DNA of 64,000 bases from Chrysaora quinquecirrha (GCA_014526335.1 JACTAT010000225.1:1-64000), one strand, 5' to 3'; counted from the stretch's first letter, positions 1 to 11,150 are shown. A program made the numbers and translations. Notes: a model not told the origin generated them from the sequence alone.

Positions 1-76
1 AAGATGCGTCATTCAAAGAACCGGGGGTTGATGAAACAGAACAACGCACAACTGGCACTAATTTCGTGGGAAGACG

Positions 77-298
77 TTTCAGCAGAAACAACCGCGGAGG
101 AGCAAACAGAAATTTTTCTCGTCCATTTCGTGGGCAAAAAGTTCCCCTCAAGCCCAAAACTTAAATCAATCTCAAAGGAAATGCCGCACTTGTCAAAGTC
201 CAACACATCTCTACCGGCAGTGCCCAACCCGCTTCTGTCAGGCATGTGGCAACCAAGGTCATGATGCCTGGGACAAATCCTGTCCAAAGTATCAATGA
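77..298 (+). pseudogene. gag C-terminus with two CCHC zinc knuckles
   Basis: In the frame of position 179 there are two zinc knuckles back to back. The first is CX2CX4HX4C, starting with the Cys codon at 182; the second is CX2CX4HX6C and ends with the Cys codon at 281. This is the nucleocapsid end of Gag, which binds the genomic RNA. The frame stops at TGA 296-298, only five codons after the last Cys, and the protease continues in the same frame. The bases after the stop read CTAGAC, so the stop sits in a UGA-CUA-G context known to favour readthrough. The upstream part of Gag is frame-broken or outside the window. Confidence 0.75.
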
Positions 299-672
299 CT
301 AGACGGGAAAGGAAAAGAAACAGTTTGTAGCGTGTCAGATCAATTCTCTGCTGTATTGACTGTTAAACTAGATAATACGGATATTCATGCATTATTAATA
401 GACACTGGAGCAAGTTGCTCTGTCATTGGCCTTGGAAGCTTGGAGACGTTTTCTTCTGTCACAAAAGTGGAAAGAACTAATCACAAACTCATGGACTCAT
501 CAGGTAACTATATGAATATAATTGGATCTCTGAACATCACTGTCGGAATCAAGGGTAGGAAAATAACGCAAAATTTCAATGTTCTTGGAACAAAACATAC
601 AAACATGTATTATTAGGCCGAGATTTTCTTGCTATATTTTCTAAAGTTGAATTTGATTGTAAAGCCAATAAT
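299..672 (+). pseudogene. Ty3/gypsy aspartic protease
   Basis: Retropepsin-like protease: the LLIDTGAS active-site motif is encoded near 395-420, with a following hydrophobic strand typical of the family. It is in the same frame as the Gag zinc knuckles, separated by TGA 296-298. The frame ends at TAG near 614-616; the continuing sequence with the LLGRDF motif, typical of the protease C-terminus, is found in another frame from 613. That places a small indel near 605-612. A Gag-protease-RT order and the short distance to the knuckles support the call. Confidence 0.8.
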
Positions 673-1715
673 GTGAAACTGGGGAATAGTTGGGTGAAGT
701 GTGTCCCCTCAAAAGAGAAAGAACCATTTAGGATTCAGCATAGTGTTACCTTGGCGCCACGTTCAGAAATTTTGGTTAGCGTTAAATGTGGAAAATCGAG
801 TGGGCTAATAACTGGAGACTATGAACCAATAGACATTAAAGGGGCGCACTGTAGAGTCATCCCAAAGCTGGAAGGCGTATTTCGAATAACATTGTTGAAC
901 GTTAATAACGCTAAGGTTGAGCTGAGCTCTAGAAAATTTGTTGGCAATTTACTTCCAGCTAACGATACCATTACGGAGGTAGATCAAAATAGCCCCTCGC
1001 GCAAAACAACAAATATCGCCTATGGACAGGACCTTTCTGCCAGCGAAAAGGCCCAACTCTCCTCGCTCATATCAGAATATAACGATATTTTTGCATCAGA
1101 TCCAAAGAAACCCACATTGGTTAAGAATATGGAACACAAGATTATAACTAATGAAGTTCAGCCTGTTTGCAGTAAGCCATATCGTATCCCACATGCCTGA
1201 AACGAGGAAGTTAACAGTCAAATCCAACAAACGCTACAAAACGAGATTATCAGGCCATCGTCATCTCCTTGGAATGCACCCGTCATTCTTGTCAAAAAGA
1301 AAGATGAAAGATGACAGCATTTGTCTGCGACGTCAGAGGTTTAAATGACGTCACAAAGAAAGATTCTTACCCTCTCCCACACATACGTGACGTTATGGAT
1401 AAAATGGATGGCACAAAGTTTTGGACTACATTAGACGCTGCTTCAGCCTACTGGTCAATGCCGCTAGCAGAGTCAGACAAAGATAAAACCGCTTTCTCAG
1501 TGTCTAGTGGCAAATACGAGTTTAACGTAACTCCCTACGGACTCTGTAACGCAGGAGCGTCGTATCAACGAATGATAGACTCAGTTTGTCAGGACTGCCT
1601 TCCAACCGAATACTAGCCTTTATGGATGATACAGTAGTCTTTAGTTGTTCATTCAACGATTATCTTCAAGACCTACAGCAAGTCACTCAAGCTATCAAAA
1701 TGTGTTTTCGCTAGT
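673..1715 (+). pseudogene. Ty3/gypsy reverse transcriptase, connection and palm
   Basis: The first part (to TGA 1198-1200) is the linker and RT N-terminus, ending with the KPYRIPHA-type motif. The same frame stays open after the stop to TGA 1312-1314 and carries the SPWNAPVILVKKK motif. The palm then continues from 1311 in another frame, with the WTTLDAASAYW and TPYGLCNAGASYQR motifs. The catalytic box FMDD is encoded at 1619-1630 in a third frame. One nonsense codon and two frame changes within 450 bases make this a pseudogene. It would have copied element RNA into DNA. Confidence 0.88.
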
Positions 1716-1737
1716 GATCAAGTAGATTTCCTGGGTT

Positions 1738-2643
1738 TTGAACTTTCTAGACAAGGAATTAGACCCCAAGCTTGACGCAGATGCTATTAACAATTACCAA
1801 ACACCGTCTACAAGGAAAGAGTTACAAGGATTCCTTGGCCTCGCAGGCTTCTACAGAGCTTTTATCCCAAATTTTTCAAGCCTTAGCCAGCCATTAAATG
1901 CGCTAACGAGTGATACTACACCATTTTTATAGACTGATGAGACTGCATTTACAATATTAAATCAAAAGCTGTCGTCAAAACCTGTTCTGAAATTCCCTAA
2001 TCTGAACAAACAGTTCTTAGTTGAAGTTGATGCTAGTAACTACGCTGTCAGTGGTATCCTTTCACAATTTGATGGAGATGGAAAGATTTCATCCGGTGGC
2101 ATATTTTTCCACTGCCTTACAATCATCACAACCAAACTGGGCTGCTACAACCAAAGAAGCATTGCCCTTGTTTTAGCCATTTGGCATAGGCACGTTTACC
2201 TTGCAGGGACTAAATTTGTTTTACGTTCTGATCATAATCCTTTAACTCACCTAAGAAGCCAGAAAGACCCACGTGGAAAATTTGCGAGATGGATTGCTGA
2301 GTTAGAAGAAGATGACTACTCAATACAATATATCCCTGGCAAAGAAAAGATCAAAGCAGATGCCCTGTCTAGGAATCATGCGGCAACAGAGGATCAACCA
2401 TTATCGGAATTCGAGAACAAAATTTATGCTTCATTTGTGAGCCAAGAAAATTTTACATTGCAGTTAAAAGAAGAGCAGTCTACCGACCCGGTGATTTCGA
2501 AAGCCATAACAAGTCTAGTCGACGGTGAGCAAATTATACATAGCCGTTTAAAAAGAGTTCAAAATCAGCTTTGGATCGTCGAGGGTATTCTAACCAAATC
2601 AGAGAGACCGTTTTTCGGCTACCTTAAGAAATGTGATTGTTAG
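1738..2643 (+). pseudogene. Ty3/gypsy RT thumb, RNase H and tether
   Basis: The segment starts with the RT thumb (ELQGFLGLAGFYRAFIPNF motif), followed by the RNase H domain with FLVEVDASNYAVSG, the RSDHNPLTHL box and the closing DALSR motif. A TAG near 1930 interrupts the thumb, and the RNase H core has small indels near 2090-2160 where the expected YFS.L motif is scrambled. The tether before the integrase ends at TAG 2641-2643. RNase H would remove the RNA strand of the RNA/DNA hybrid. Confidence 0.82.
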
Positions 2644-3468
2644 CGAGTATCATAACACCGCCCATTTTCGGACAGATAAAATTTATGCTCTGCTTAAGGA
2701 CCGATATTACTGGCCAAATATATACGCCTATATAAAAGCTTTTTGTTCGGGCTGCGAAACCTGTCAAAAACCTAAGTGCAATACGTCACCACCAAAGGCA
2801 CCACTTTTACCGATGTTTGTACCAAGTGCTCCGATGCAATTCATATCACTCGACAATCGCTTATTTACCAAAAGACAATAGCGGATACGCAGTACATTTT
2901 GCTTATCGGGGATTTTTTTTCCAAGTTTGTTAATGCCATACCCTTGAAAGATCAAATCGCCTCAACCATTGTTAACGCCCTACTGAAAGATTGGATCCAC
3001 ATACATGGCAGTCCTCTCTATCTATTAACCGATCAAGGGTCCAACGTGGATGGTGAACTCATGAATAACATATGTAAAGATCTCCGCATCGAAAAGCGTC
3101 GTTCGTCGGCTTATCACAGCTAAGGAAACGGCTTTGCTGAAAGAAACATTCGTTCAATCAAGGACATGTTACGAGCTGTCTTACATCATCGACGTTTACC
3201 ACAAACAAAATGGCATTCTAATTTGCCTGCATTAGTTTTGGCATTAAATACTAGTGAAAGCACCGCGACTCATTGTGTGCCGCATAACATCGTTTTCGGA
3301 CGAATGGCTGTTTTACCTCTCGATATTACTTTCGACAACGCACACCCAAATCCTTTTGATCAAGTGTCTCCAGCCGATTATAAACTAGAAACAACTGCTT
3401 CGTTACAAGATATATTTTCACAAGTTGCCGATTCCCTAAAGCTTAGTAAAGAGAAAATGCAACGATAA
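2633..3468 (+). pseudogene. Ty3/gypsy integrase, zinc-binding domain and core
   Basis: The HHCC zinc-binding domain is visible from about 2642: EYHNTAHFRTD with two His, then CSGCETC with two of the Cys. The catalytic core continues in another frame (2776-3123), with LIGDFFSKFVNAIPL and the second-Asp region LTDQGSNVDGEL, then a TAA at 3121-3123 where SSAYHS is followed by the expected GNGFAERNIRSIKDML motif in the same frame. The catalytic Glu lies in that motif. At least two breaks make it non-functional. Confidence 0.85.
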
Positions 3469-3474
3469 TATAAT

Positions 3475-3941
3475 CGGAACGTACGTTTAATTGATTACAA
3501 GGCTGGAGACAAGGTCTGGCTTAAAGTCAAATTTATAAAAGAGGAGAGAATCGGAAATTGGCCCCTCGGAGGGATGGGCCTTGGGAAGTCGTAGAGAAGT
3601 TACCAAATGGCGTGAATTTCAAAATCCTAAACACAAATCATGAACAAAAAGTCGTACATCGTGACCGTCTATTGCCTGTAAATGAAAATGGTTTTACGAA
3701 TCACCGAGAAGCCGTTCCTGTTTCAAGACAAGACTCTGATTCGAGTGACAACGACTCCTTATCAGCAAGCGACTATTCATATTCTGGAGCCGAAGAGAGA
3801 TCTTCTGAAGACAATGAACAGCCGAGCCGGGCGTGGTTCTTGAAAGGAACCGTCCAGTACGACAGAGACAGATTTGCCGGATTCCAGGGACTATTTCTTG
3901 GGACGCAATTCGTTTTCGTTAATTTCAAACTTGTTTCATAA
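3475..3941 (+). pseudogene. integrase C-terminal GPY/F-like domain and tail
   Basis: From about 3558 the frame encodes GPWEVVEKLPNGVNFKI, a GPY/F-type module found at the integrase C-terminus of many Ty3/gypsy elements, followed by HRDRLLPVN and an acidic Ser/Asp-rich tail. The stop is at 3939-3941, nine bases before the polypurine tract, so this is the natural end of Pol. The frame differs from that of the preceding core. Confidence 0.7.
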
Positions 3942-3949
3942 TTTTATTT

Positions 3950-3961
3950 AGGAGGGGGGAA
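3950..3961 (+). promoter_or_regulatory. polypurine tract of the gypsy element
   Basis: A G-rich purine run (AGGAGGGGGGAA) sits just after the Pol stop and directly before TGTAGGG, the expected start of the 3' LTR. In this family the tract primes plus-strand DNA synthesis. Confidence 0.7.
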
Positions 3962-3962
3962 A

Positions 3963-4084
3963 TGTAGGGTACCCCCGTCACTTTTCTGTTCGTTAATATT
4001 AGTCACATGACTAGCTGTATATATTTGCTTGTTTAGCTTTATTAGTTATTCTGCTGTAGTACACCAATATTATAGTAACTAACA
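3963..4084 (+). repeat. 3' LTR of the gypsy element (end uncertain)
   Basis: The LTR starts with TGTAGGGTACCCCC right after the polypurine tract and contains a TATA-like GTATATAT at about 4017. A candidate end is the CTAACA at 4079-4084, but without the 5' copy in the window the right edge cannot be fixed; the true LTR could be longer. Confidence 0.5.
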
Positions 4085-4205
4085 TTATAAAAACCCATTC
4101 AGTAGGGTTTTTTAGGAAAACCCATAAAAAGGGTTTTTCGGATCACCTTCAGGGGTTCGATATATGTACTCTGCTAAAAAACCCTTAAAGGTTTTCCGAG
4201 CACCT
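4085..4205. repeat. A-run/CCC and GGG/T-run foldback cluster
   Basis: Short inverted motifs of the form AAAAACCC and GGGTTTTT follow each other: 4089-4096 pairs with 4105-4112, a second pair lies at about 4116-4137, and a third, decayed one near 4165-4195. Together they could fold into several small hairpins. The cluster lies between the gypsy LTR start and the 3' end of the LINE remnant; it could belong to either or be a small tandem repeat. Confidence 0.45.
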
Positions 4206-5330
4206 CTATTTTTTTTGGTGTATTATTCCTTTTCCTCTTCTTGCGTTCAGTATAGCCTCCCTGATGTGGCTTTGACAACTTAACTTAGAGTCAAGGACCA
4301 TCCCGATGTGTTTGTGCTCTATTTTCCTATCGATGCCGATATTTCTTAGTATTAAGGGATCGTGCAAGGGCGCATTCCTTTTGGTTGAAGATATCACTTC
4401 ATCTGTTTTGTCTGCATTGAAGTGCATTTTCCATTGCCATGACCATAAGCGCATTCTCTCAAGATCCTTGTTTAGTTCCTCACTACTACTGTCATTCCTA
4501 ATAACGGAGAAGAATTAAGTGTCATTAGCAAAAAGTTTAATGTCACAATGAACATTGTCAACAATGTCATTTATGTAAACAAAGAAGAACAATGGACCTA
4601 AAACCGAACCCTGGGGAACCCCTGCAGATACAGATGCCCATCTTGAGCATTTTCCATTCAATACAACACGTTGCTGGCGATTATTCAAAATATTCGGATT
4701 GAGATAAGAAGGTCTCCATATACACCGCTACATTCAAGGTAAGCTTATAAAGTAACCACTCGTACCAAACTCTATCAAGTGCTTTAGACATGTCCAGAAA
4801 AAACGGCTCGTGTCTCTGGAAGAAATGCACAATAAATTATATGAGTGATGGATAAAAGTTGGTTGATCGTTTAATCACCAGGTCGAAACCCAGATTGATG
4901 CGGTGTTATTAGCCCGTGATCACAATGATGGCAATAAAGTACATCAAAAATGAACTTTCCAAAAACTTTTCCAAAAATTGGCTGTAGAGAGATTGGACGG
5001 TAATTTTGTTTGCTCTATCTGCTTTCTTTTTGTGGACAGGGATAACATTTGCTTTCTTCCACTAGGATGCGTAGGTTCCTGTTTCAAGGCATTTTCTAAA
5101 AATGAAGCAAAGTGGTTCGACGATGGAAATATCACAGATCTTCATGATTGAAATTGATATATCATCACGTCCATGAGCCTTTGTTGTGTCCAGTGCACAA
5201 ATTAGTTGAGTCATCTGTTCCTTGTCAATGTCAAGATTCGGCAGAGGAGCATCGCACAGTGTTTGAAAGTTCGGAAGAGAGCTGCTGTTCGTGATAGTGG
5301 AGCACTGTTTTTGTGTGTACATTTGTCACA
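4206..5330 (-). pseudogene. LINE reverse transcriptase, frame-broken
   Basis: Reading the minus strand, the N-terminal RT block with TTKAHGRDDISISIMK is at 5322-5062, followed after a frame change by the next block at 5135-4944. The GVPQGSVLGPL box is encoded near 4628-4590 and the catalytic box near 4540-4522, where it reads FAND instead of FADD. The thumb with NADKTDEV and HIGMVLDSKLSCQSHI is at 4454-4206. Several frameshifts and the Asp-to-Asn change show that it is inactive. Confidence 0.82.
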
Positions 5331-5404
5331 ACGATTCCATTATCCAGTTGCGGAGGGATATTTAAGATTTTTTTCTTGTTTATCAATCTATTTAAAATCG
5401 CCCA

Positions 5405-5596
5405 TTAAGCCTTTATACCCTGGTTAGGATGAGATAACTTACGGCCAATGGTTGAAAAGTAATTTTCTTTAGCCTTAGTGATCAATCTACAAGTTTCATT
5501 TCGGACTTCTTTTACTAGTTTCCAGTCTTCCAACCTTCGGCCACGATTTTTGTATTTTCTGAAAATTCTATGCTTACGTTTTATTGCAGTTTTCAA
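5405..5596 (-). pseudogene. LINE ORF2 linker between endonuclease and RT
   Basis: A basic, helical segment of 63 residues (KRKHRIFRKYKNRGRRLEDW, then AKENYFSTIGRKL). In CR1-like LINEs a segment of this kind lies between the APE endonuclease and the reverse transcriptase, and it sits at the right place here. It is one fragment of the broken ORF2. Confidence 0.6.
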
Positions 5597-5840
5597 TTCA
5601 GAAGTAATCTATGGCGGATCCTTTTCCTTGCACTATATGATTTTATTTGGAATATTTGCAGAAAGAATTGCAAAAATAGTGCCACTGAAAACTTCCGTCA
5701 TTTCATTCAAACTAAGACCAAAATATCTTGATTGCAAATCGATTTCACTCATGAGACCCCTAATCATCAGAGTATTGGATTTTTAGGAGGATTCCCAGAA
5801 TCCCCCCCCCCTCCACCATTGTGTAGACCGACAGTTGAAG

Positions 5841-6350
5841 TCACCAGTTATAATAATCGTATAGGGCCTTTCTCTTTGCATATGATCGCACGTGATTTGC
5901 AGCTTGTTTCATGAAAACTTTGAATAGTTCATTCTTTTGACTAGGACCCAGGTAAACAGCTACAAACATTATTTGTTTACGCAAAATGGTTATTTCAGCA
6001 GCAACCGTCTCCGGCATAGTTTCAAGATCCTTTCTTCGTTTAATTGGTAGTCCTTCACGAAAATATACAGCCACTCCCCCAGTTTTAGTATTGCTTGGAT
6101 GATCACAAGGGTAAATTTCCCGGGTAAAACCGTGAATGAAAATGTTTTCGTTATTGACTGATTTGCTAAACATAGTCTCAGAATGCGTCATAACATCATT
6201 ATGATGAACGGAGTTGTATACCTCTATCAAAGGGGTTTTGATGCATTCTGTAGCACATATACTATCTAATTTCCAATGAAAGAACTTCAGACAGTTTCCT
6301 ATTAGAGGTCCAGGATTAGAAAAAGTACCTGTAACGAACAATTCCTGCAC
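5841..6350 (-). pseudogene. LINE APE-type endonuclease with decayed 2A-like start
   Basis: 169 residues on the minus strand. The N-terminus contains VTGTFSNPGP, which keeps the NPGP of a 2A-like peptide but has lost the preceding acidic residues. It is followed by endonuclease motifs: LKFFHWKLDSIC, HSETMF, TKTGGVAVYFREGLPIKRR and IMFVAVYLGPSQ. This enzyme would nick target DNA to start reverse transcription. The frame ends early, before the rest of the endonuclease. A run of ten C at about 5798-5812 falls in the missing part and may have caused an indel. Confidence 0.75.
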
Positions 6351-7166
6351 GCCATTCAGTAATTCCTATTGGCATTTGTTGAAAGAAGGATCTCTTTGGC
6401 CATACTTTGTTTGGATAACAATGAAGTTTATTAGCCTATTGATAAGCTGAAGACTTTTGATACCTGTTGAGCAGCAGGGGATAAAATGAAAAGCAAGTTG
6501 ATACGAAGATAATAACACCAAATGAAATAAGTAGTTAGTTAAAGGACAATACAAAGGACAACAAACACATGGTCCCGAGAGGACAAATGTAGTGGATGCA
6601 GGCGCTGATGGGATGGGAAATGCCGCATTTTGAAAGCTTCAATTCAATATTGATGGGACAAACATAACTTGCAAACAACACACAAAGTTTTCAAGTGATA
6701 ATTTCAAGGAAATTCAGAAAAATACATTTCAACAGAAATATTATGACCGCTTTTAGCTATACCCCTGCCTTGATCCAAGGGGGAATACATAAGGAAACGG
6801 GCAAAAATCTAACCGTAAAAGGACTATAATTTGCACAACCTCTGTCAGATTCTTGAAAAGGAGAAGATAAAAAAAGGAATCCTAACAAAACTGAATAATA
6901 ATTTTAATGCCGGAGGGTTTTTTTATTTTATCTTGTTGGAAAATACCACCCACAAGCGAAAACGTAGCGAACCAGAGGAGTTGCCCTGATTATCAAATTT
7001 GAAAAAGAAACGGGAGGTGGTCTCAACCACAGGCTTAAGGGAAACTCATAACTCAAAAAAATGCATTACTAATACAAGTACTCAAACTCAATGCGTTCAA
7101 AAATATCAAAAAAGAAATACTCAAGAGTCATCAGCATTCACTGATAGGTCTGGATTTTAATTGGTT

Positions 7167-7832
7167 TCATTCTGCCTCTAAATGTCTGAGCTCGTTTTCA
7201 GAGTCAAAGAATCTGTCCACTTCGCCACATTTAACACGAAGCCTACAGTAAATATCTGCAAAAACGTAAGCCTCTATCTCTGGATGAGCCTTCAACATCG
7301 AAATTGCAGAAATAAGCTGGTCTAACCTTTTCTTGGTGATATCAAGATGAATCCTCACTTTCTTGGCGTTTTTACGTGCCCTAAACTTCTGATCTGTGCC
7401 TCGATGTTGTAAAACGCACAATCATTTGCTGCCTGGCTTCTCCATTTACGGTCTTCTTAGGCCCAATGGGCTCTATCCATGACAGCATCAGGCACGTCAA
7501 CCTCAATCTCTTCAAAAACTATTTTCACCTTTATCAGGCACTGGTATTTGCAACTGTCGCACTCGACTTTCCAACATGGCTACGCAGGCAATTATGTCGC
7601 ATTGCTCTTCCACTCGCTTTAACAATATTGATACATCATTTTTCATTTCAGCCATATCGTCTTTCGTAGCCAGGCGCATCAATAGTTGGCCAAGGCGACT
7701 GTCCAAGTATTTTATAATATCATCAGAGAGCTCCATGGCCGTTGAATTTCCAGCACGCATTTTAACCATATCGGCTATATCAAACATCAAAACATAAATC
7801 ACAGCAAAATAAATCCAACGTTTTATTTGCAT
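7167..7832 (-). pseudogene. LINE ORF1-like protein, two fragments
   Basis: Two minus-strand pieces, 7832-7512 and 7421-7167, in different frames. The first starts with a hydrophobic stretch (WIYFAVIYVLMF), then a coiled-coil-like segment with LLKRVEEQ and MLESRVRQLQ. The second carries VRIHLDITKKRLDQLISA and YVFADIYCRLRVK, a pattern I associate with ORF1 products of invertebrate LINEs. The position upstream of the endonuclease supports this. The family assignment is by appearance only; it could also be an unrelated broken gene. Confidence 0.42.
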
Positions 7833-7995
7833 TTTATTTAAAACATTTACTTATCCATTAATGCTTGTTTATTTTTTCTTATTCATTAATTTTCATTCCA
7901 ACATTTCCCTACCAACTATGTTTTTACGAAGCTACAAAAAGCATGACCGCATGCTCTGACGCCATGCATCGCTTCTTTTTCTTGACATCAGATAC

Positions 7996-8307
7996 ATGAG
8001 AAATGATATCAAGAAAACAAGTTCGAATTCAATCTGTGATGCAGCAAAAGCATTTGTTGGCAAAAGTCATCTGTATCCACATCTTGCAAAAGCTTATCAA
8101 ATTGCCCTGACTGCGCCAGTGTCCGTAGCTAGTAATGAGCACTCTTTTTCAAGGCTCGAGTTGCTGAAGACCTATTTGCAATAAAAAATGACTGATCATC
8201 GACTGAATAACCTCATGATCACTGCTTGTGCAAGTGATGTAGCTGACAAAATAGACGCTAGTAAGCTTGCCGACAATTGGTCGAAAATGAAAGCAAGAAG
8301 AATTTAA
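7996..8307 (+). pseudogene. hAT transposase C-terminal (dimerisation) fragment
   Basis: The frame encodes LTAPVSVASNEHSFSRLELLKTYLQ-type residues, the hATC dimerisation motif (P-x-S-x-A-x-x-E-x-x-FS), then a TAA at 8182-8184. The same frame continues after the stop with MTDHRLNNLMITACASD and ends at TAA 8305-8307, as expected for the very C-terminus of a hAT transposase. The single nonsense codon and the lack of any upstream catalytic domain show a dead scrap. No terminal inverted repeats were recognised nearby. Confidence 0.78.
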
Positions 8308-10769
8308 GTTTGTCATCAATATTTGAAATTGCTGTTCAAAAAAGCGAACATTGGCGACATTATTTTTGCAATAATACATGTACAAATGGGAAATGGGCGT
8401 TTCCATCATTGTCTCAGTTTAATTGATATTTATTGATGGGGAGGTTGGCAAATGTCTGCAGTCGTTTCCAATAAACTATGATTCTGTAACTGACTTTTAA
8501 CTAGTAAAAATATGAAAAAGGGCGTTACCCGCCTTTTCCACCAAAGTAAAGGGCGTGTCCCTCAAAAAAATTTTCGGACCCCCATATAGCCTAGCACCCC
8601 CAAATCATTGTCTCTTGAATCTGTTGTTAATTCAGAATCGTGGATGGGAAGAAGTAATTAGTTATAAAGACATTTCAAGTTGTATGTTGATTGTACAGAC
8701 GTGATGTACTCTGGCAATAAAACGAATTTACATTTTGGTACAATAGCTAATTCGACTTTGGATAGCCCGAAAACAAAAAGGTTTAATAACACTACCACCT
8801 GACTTAGATTCCTGCCAGCAGGCAATATTGCGTGCTTGTTATCAATTGTTCCTTTCCCTTAAATTCCTTTCTCTAAATTTTGAAACTCAATTGCAAACAT
8901 CCAACGATTGAAGAATATTAGAAAATTATTATTTGGTTTTTTGACCGCAGTTTCCACCTTCAATGACGGCAAGAAGTAGGACTAAATAAAAAATGACTAT
9001 ACGTTTCTCTGCATTAAGTTTCCAAGCCAACATCGTTGTTTCGCAAAAAGAATAGGAAGTTCTGGTAAAGGATACAGCAACGTCCAGTAAGCATGCAACG
9101 TCTATTGATAGATCTTCATATATAAGATCTGAAGATGACGATTAATGGAATCCTACTAGATTTCATCGATAGTTCTGATAATAGTGATAGTGATTGGACA
9201 GTTTATCAGATGTTCAGTAACTTACAATTCTTCTTCTCGAGTAATTCATTTGTAACGTCAGCGAAAAGTCGCTGAATTCCGAAAAAAGATGTGGACTGGC
9301 TCAAATGAAAATGAAAAATGAAAAGACCAAATAGAAAAGACCAAGTAGACCAAATGAAAAAGCATTTAATTTCACGTTAGCAAAACGTTCAACCAAATCG
9401 GTCTAGTATTTTGTGATATACAGCACACTTTAGAGAAAATGACCCAACAAAATGACGTCATCAATTATGTCTCTTCCTCCCACATTTCAGGATGGCACGA
9501 CCACTCAAAATGATCATTATACCATCAAATATCACAATCTGGCGTCAAAGCAAATGTTACCCACTTGCTTAGATTTTTGTGCTTAACGACCTGTCTAAGA
9601 GAGCTTTGAGCTGTATGACTTTGAGGGTGTTTTAAGATTTTTTTAGTGTGAGCCCTCTGATGATTAGTATGTTCATTGCGTTAAAAATAAGATTTGACTC
9701 TACCCAAACCTGGAGGGCTCATTCAACACTGCTGGCAAATGGTACATTGAACCTTACTGACAACTTTTTGACTTTCAGTTTCTATCCATGCTAAAGTTGA
9801 ATTCGTGTGAAAAATTTAAAAAACAATTAATTGGGGGAGGATGGTGGCTGTTTTTTTGTCAGTGGTCAGGGCCAAATTTTAGATACACTGTTGAAAGGTT
9901 TAATTCGAGGTCATCCTAAAGTTGTAAGTATCATCTTTTGTAAGTACCCTCGTTACTACTTGTACTTGTCATTAGTAAAGCCTCTGTTACTTTCTCAAAG
10001 AACAATACACTAATTATGTTTCCCATGACGTCATTCCGGAAATGTCAGAAATTGGTTTGTAGCTTTCCTGCAAGAATATTTTTACTGCAAAGAGTTCTTA
10101 GCAGAAATAAGTACATAACAGCTGATCAATAGTGATATTTCCACCAAATTTAAGTTTAATGCTTGGTCGTTCGCAACCACAAACCCAAAAATTCCGAAGT
10201 ACCATAAATTTTGGCCATGCCCCTCAGAGCTGGTGAACCTTATGTTTAACAAAACACGTTAGCATGGTGGCCCGTGTTCTGTCATCATAGGAGCAAGTTG
10301 GGCGAATGTACACAGGCGCAATTGCAAATATTCCAAATTTCAACCTAAAGGTTGAGGTTTGGTGAAGAAGGATTTGTTTTTCCCGCCACAAGAACACGAA
10401 GTGTTCTCCCCCACCAAACCACCAACCCATGGCCACATTGACAGAACGCAGTCCAGCAAATACACTGTAAAAAGCAATTAATTAAAAACTACACATGCAT
10501 GGAGCATAAAACACGAGAAGGCAAGAAATCAAGTTGACTATTCATGAATCGGAAGAATACCCGACCAATAGCAGCTGTAAACCGGATATACTGGCCAACA
10601 AATTCAGCCACTCAGAATAGGTGCAGCAACAAGCATCACACAAAACTCAGAACACTTCAACACAGCTCAAAGCTAATCAAGCATGTATCTCATGATTTAA
10701 CATATTGAATGTGAAAGAAAAAATTGAAGCACAGGTGAAGACCTTGAGCAGTTCATTACTGATTATCAC
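8308..10769. other. Region without recognisable gene
   Basis: No convincing coding sequence or RNA gene is seen on either strand. It holds a short A-rich repeat of GACCAAATGAAAA-like units at about 9298-9365 and two perfect TGACGTCA palindromes (9453-9460 and 10026-10033). The right edge is set by the BEL LTR at 10770. Confidence 0.6.
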
Positions 10770-11128
10770 TGTGGTGAATTTGAAGTTGCTTCCCACAAAT
10801 ACAGTACTCACAAATGATTCTCAACTTAGGCCTTTATTTAGGGGCGACACGAAGAAAAAACTTGGTAGAAAACAAACAGAACAATATAAACAGCAAATAA
10901 TTAAAAAGCAGCAATAATACGGTAGAATAAAATGTACTTCAATGAACACGACGATTATTTATCCCTTTCGATCTCACGGTGGGTAGATTTCCTGAATTGA
11001 AAAATGATCACAATTTTTGAACGCTCCCAGAATCTCAAATCACACACTTCTCTTCCACACGCCCTCGTCTGTGTTCATTCAAGCGTGAATTAAACAAAAA
11101 CAAATTAAACAAAAGCAATTGTTCTCGA
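10770..11128 (-). repeat. 3' LTR of BEL copy A
   Basis: 359 bp, starting TGTGGTGAATTTG on the plus strand and matching 16427-16785 along the whole length with about 23 differences (roughly 6 percent). It lies downstream of the integrase on the minus strand and is therefore the 3' LTR. Confidence 0.92.
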
Positions 11129-11150
11129 CGCTCTCCCCCTATTTGACATC
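11129..11150 (-). promoter_or_regulatory. polypurine tract of BEL copy A
   Basis: Directly inside the 3' LTR the minus strand reads AAATAGGGGGAGAGCG, a purine-rich tract in the expected place for plus-strand priming. Confidence 0.65.

Larger units (their letters stand above)
1..3962 (+). mobile_element. Ty3/gypsy LTR retrotransposon, 3' internal part, inactivated
   Basis: Domains run in Ty3/gypsy order on the plus strand: gag zinc knuckles, aspartic protease, reverse transcriptase, RNase H, HHCC integrase, integrase core and a GPY/F-like tail, followed by a polypurine tract and LTR start. The 5' LTR and most of gag lie left of the window. The frame is broken many times: TGA at 296 and 1198, frame changes near 608, 1311 and 1600, TAG near 1930, and further breaks near 2640, 3121 and 3466. 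It cannot make a full Pol. The element is confidently Ty3/gypsy from domain order (RNase H before integrase); I did not assign a clade. Confidence 0.93.
4206..7832 (-). mobile_element. CR1-like LINE remnant
   Basis: On the minus strand the order is an ORF1-like coiled-coil protein (7832-7167), an APE-type endonuclease (6350-5841), a linker (5596-5405) and a reverse transcriptase (5322-4206). This is the order of a CR1-type non-LTR retrotransposon. Every domain is in a different frame from its neighbour and several carry stops, so the copy is old and dead. No poly-A or clear 3' tail is visible at about 4200. The 6351-7166 interval shows no convincing coding and may hold the ORF1/ORF2 junction. 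Confidence 0.8.

Noticed and set aside
1151..1348. 65-codon open frame in the gypsy RT
   Set aside because: Shadow of the RT coding sequence in another frame.
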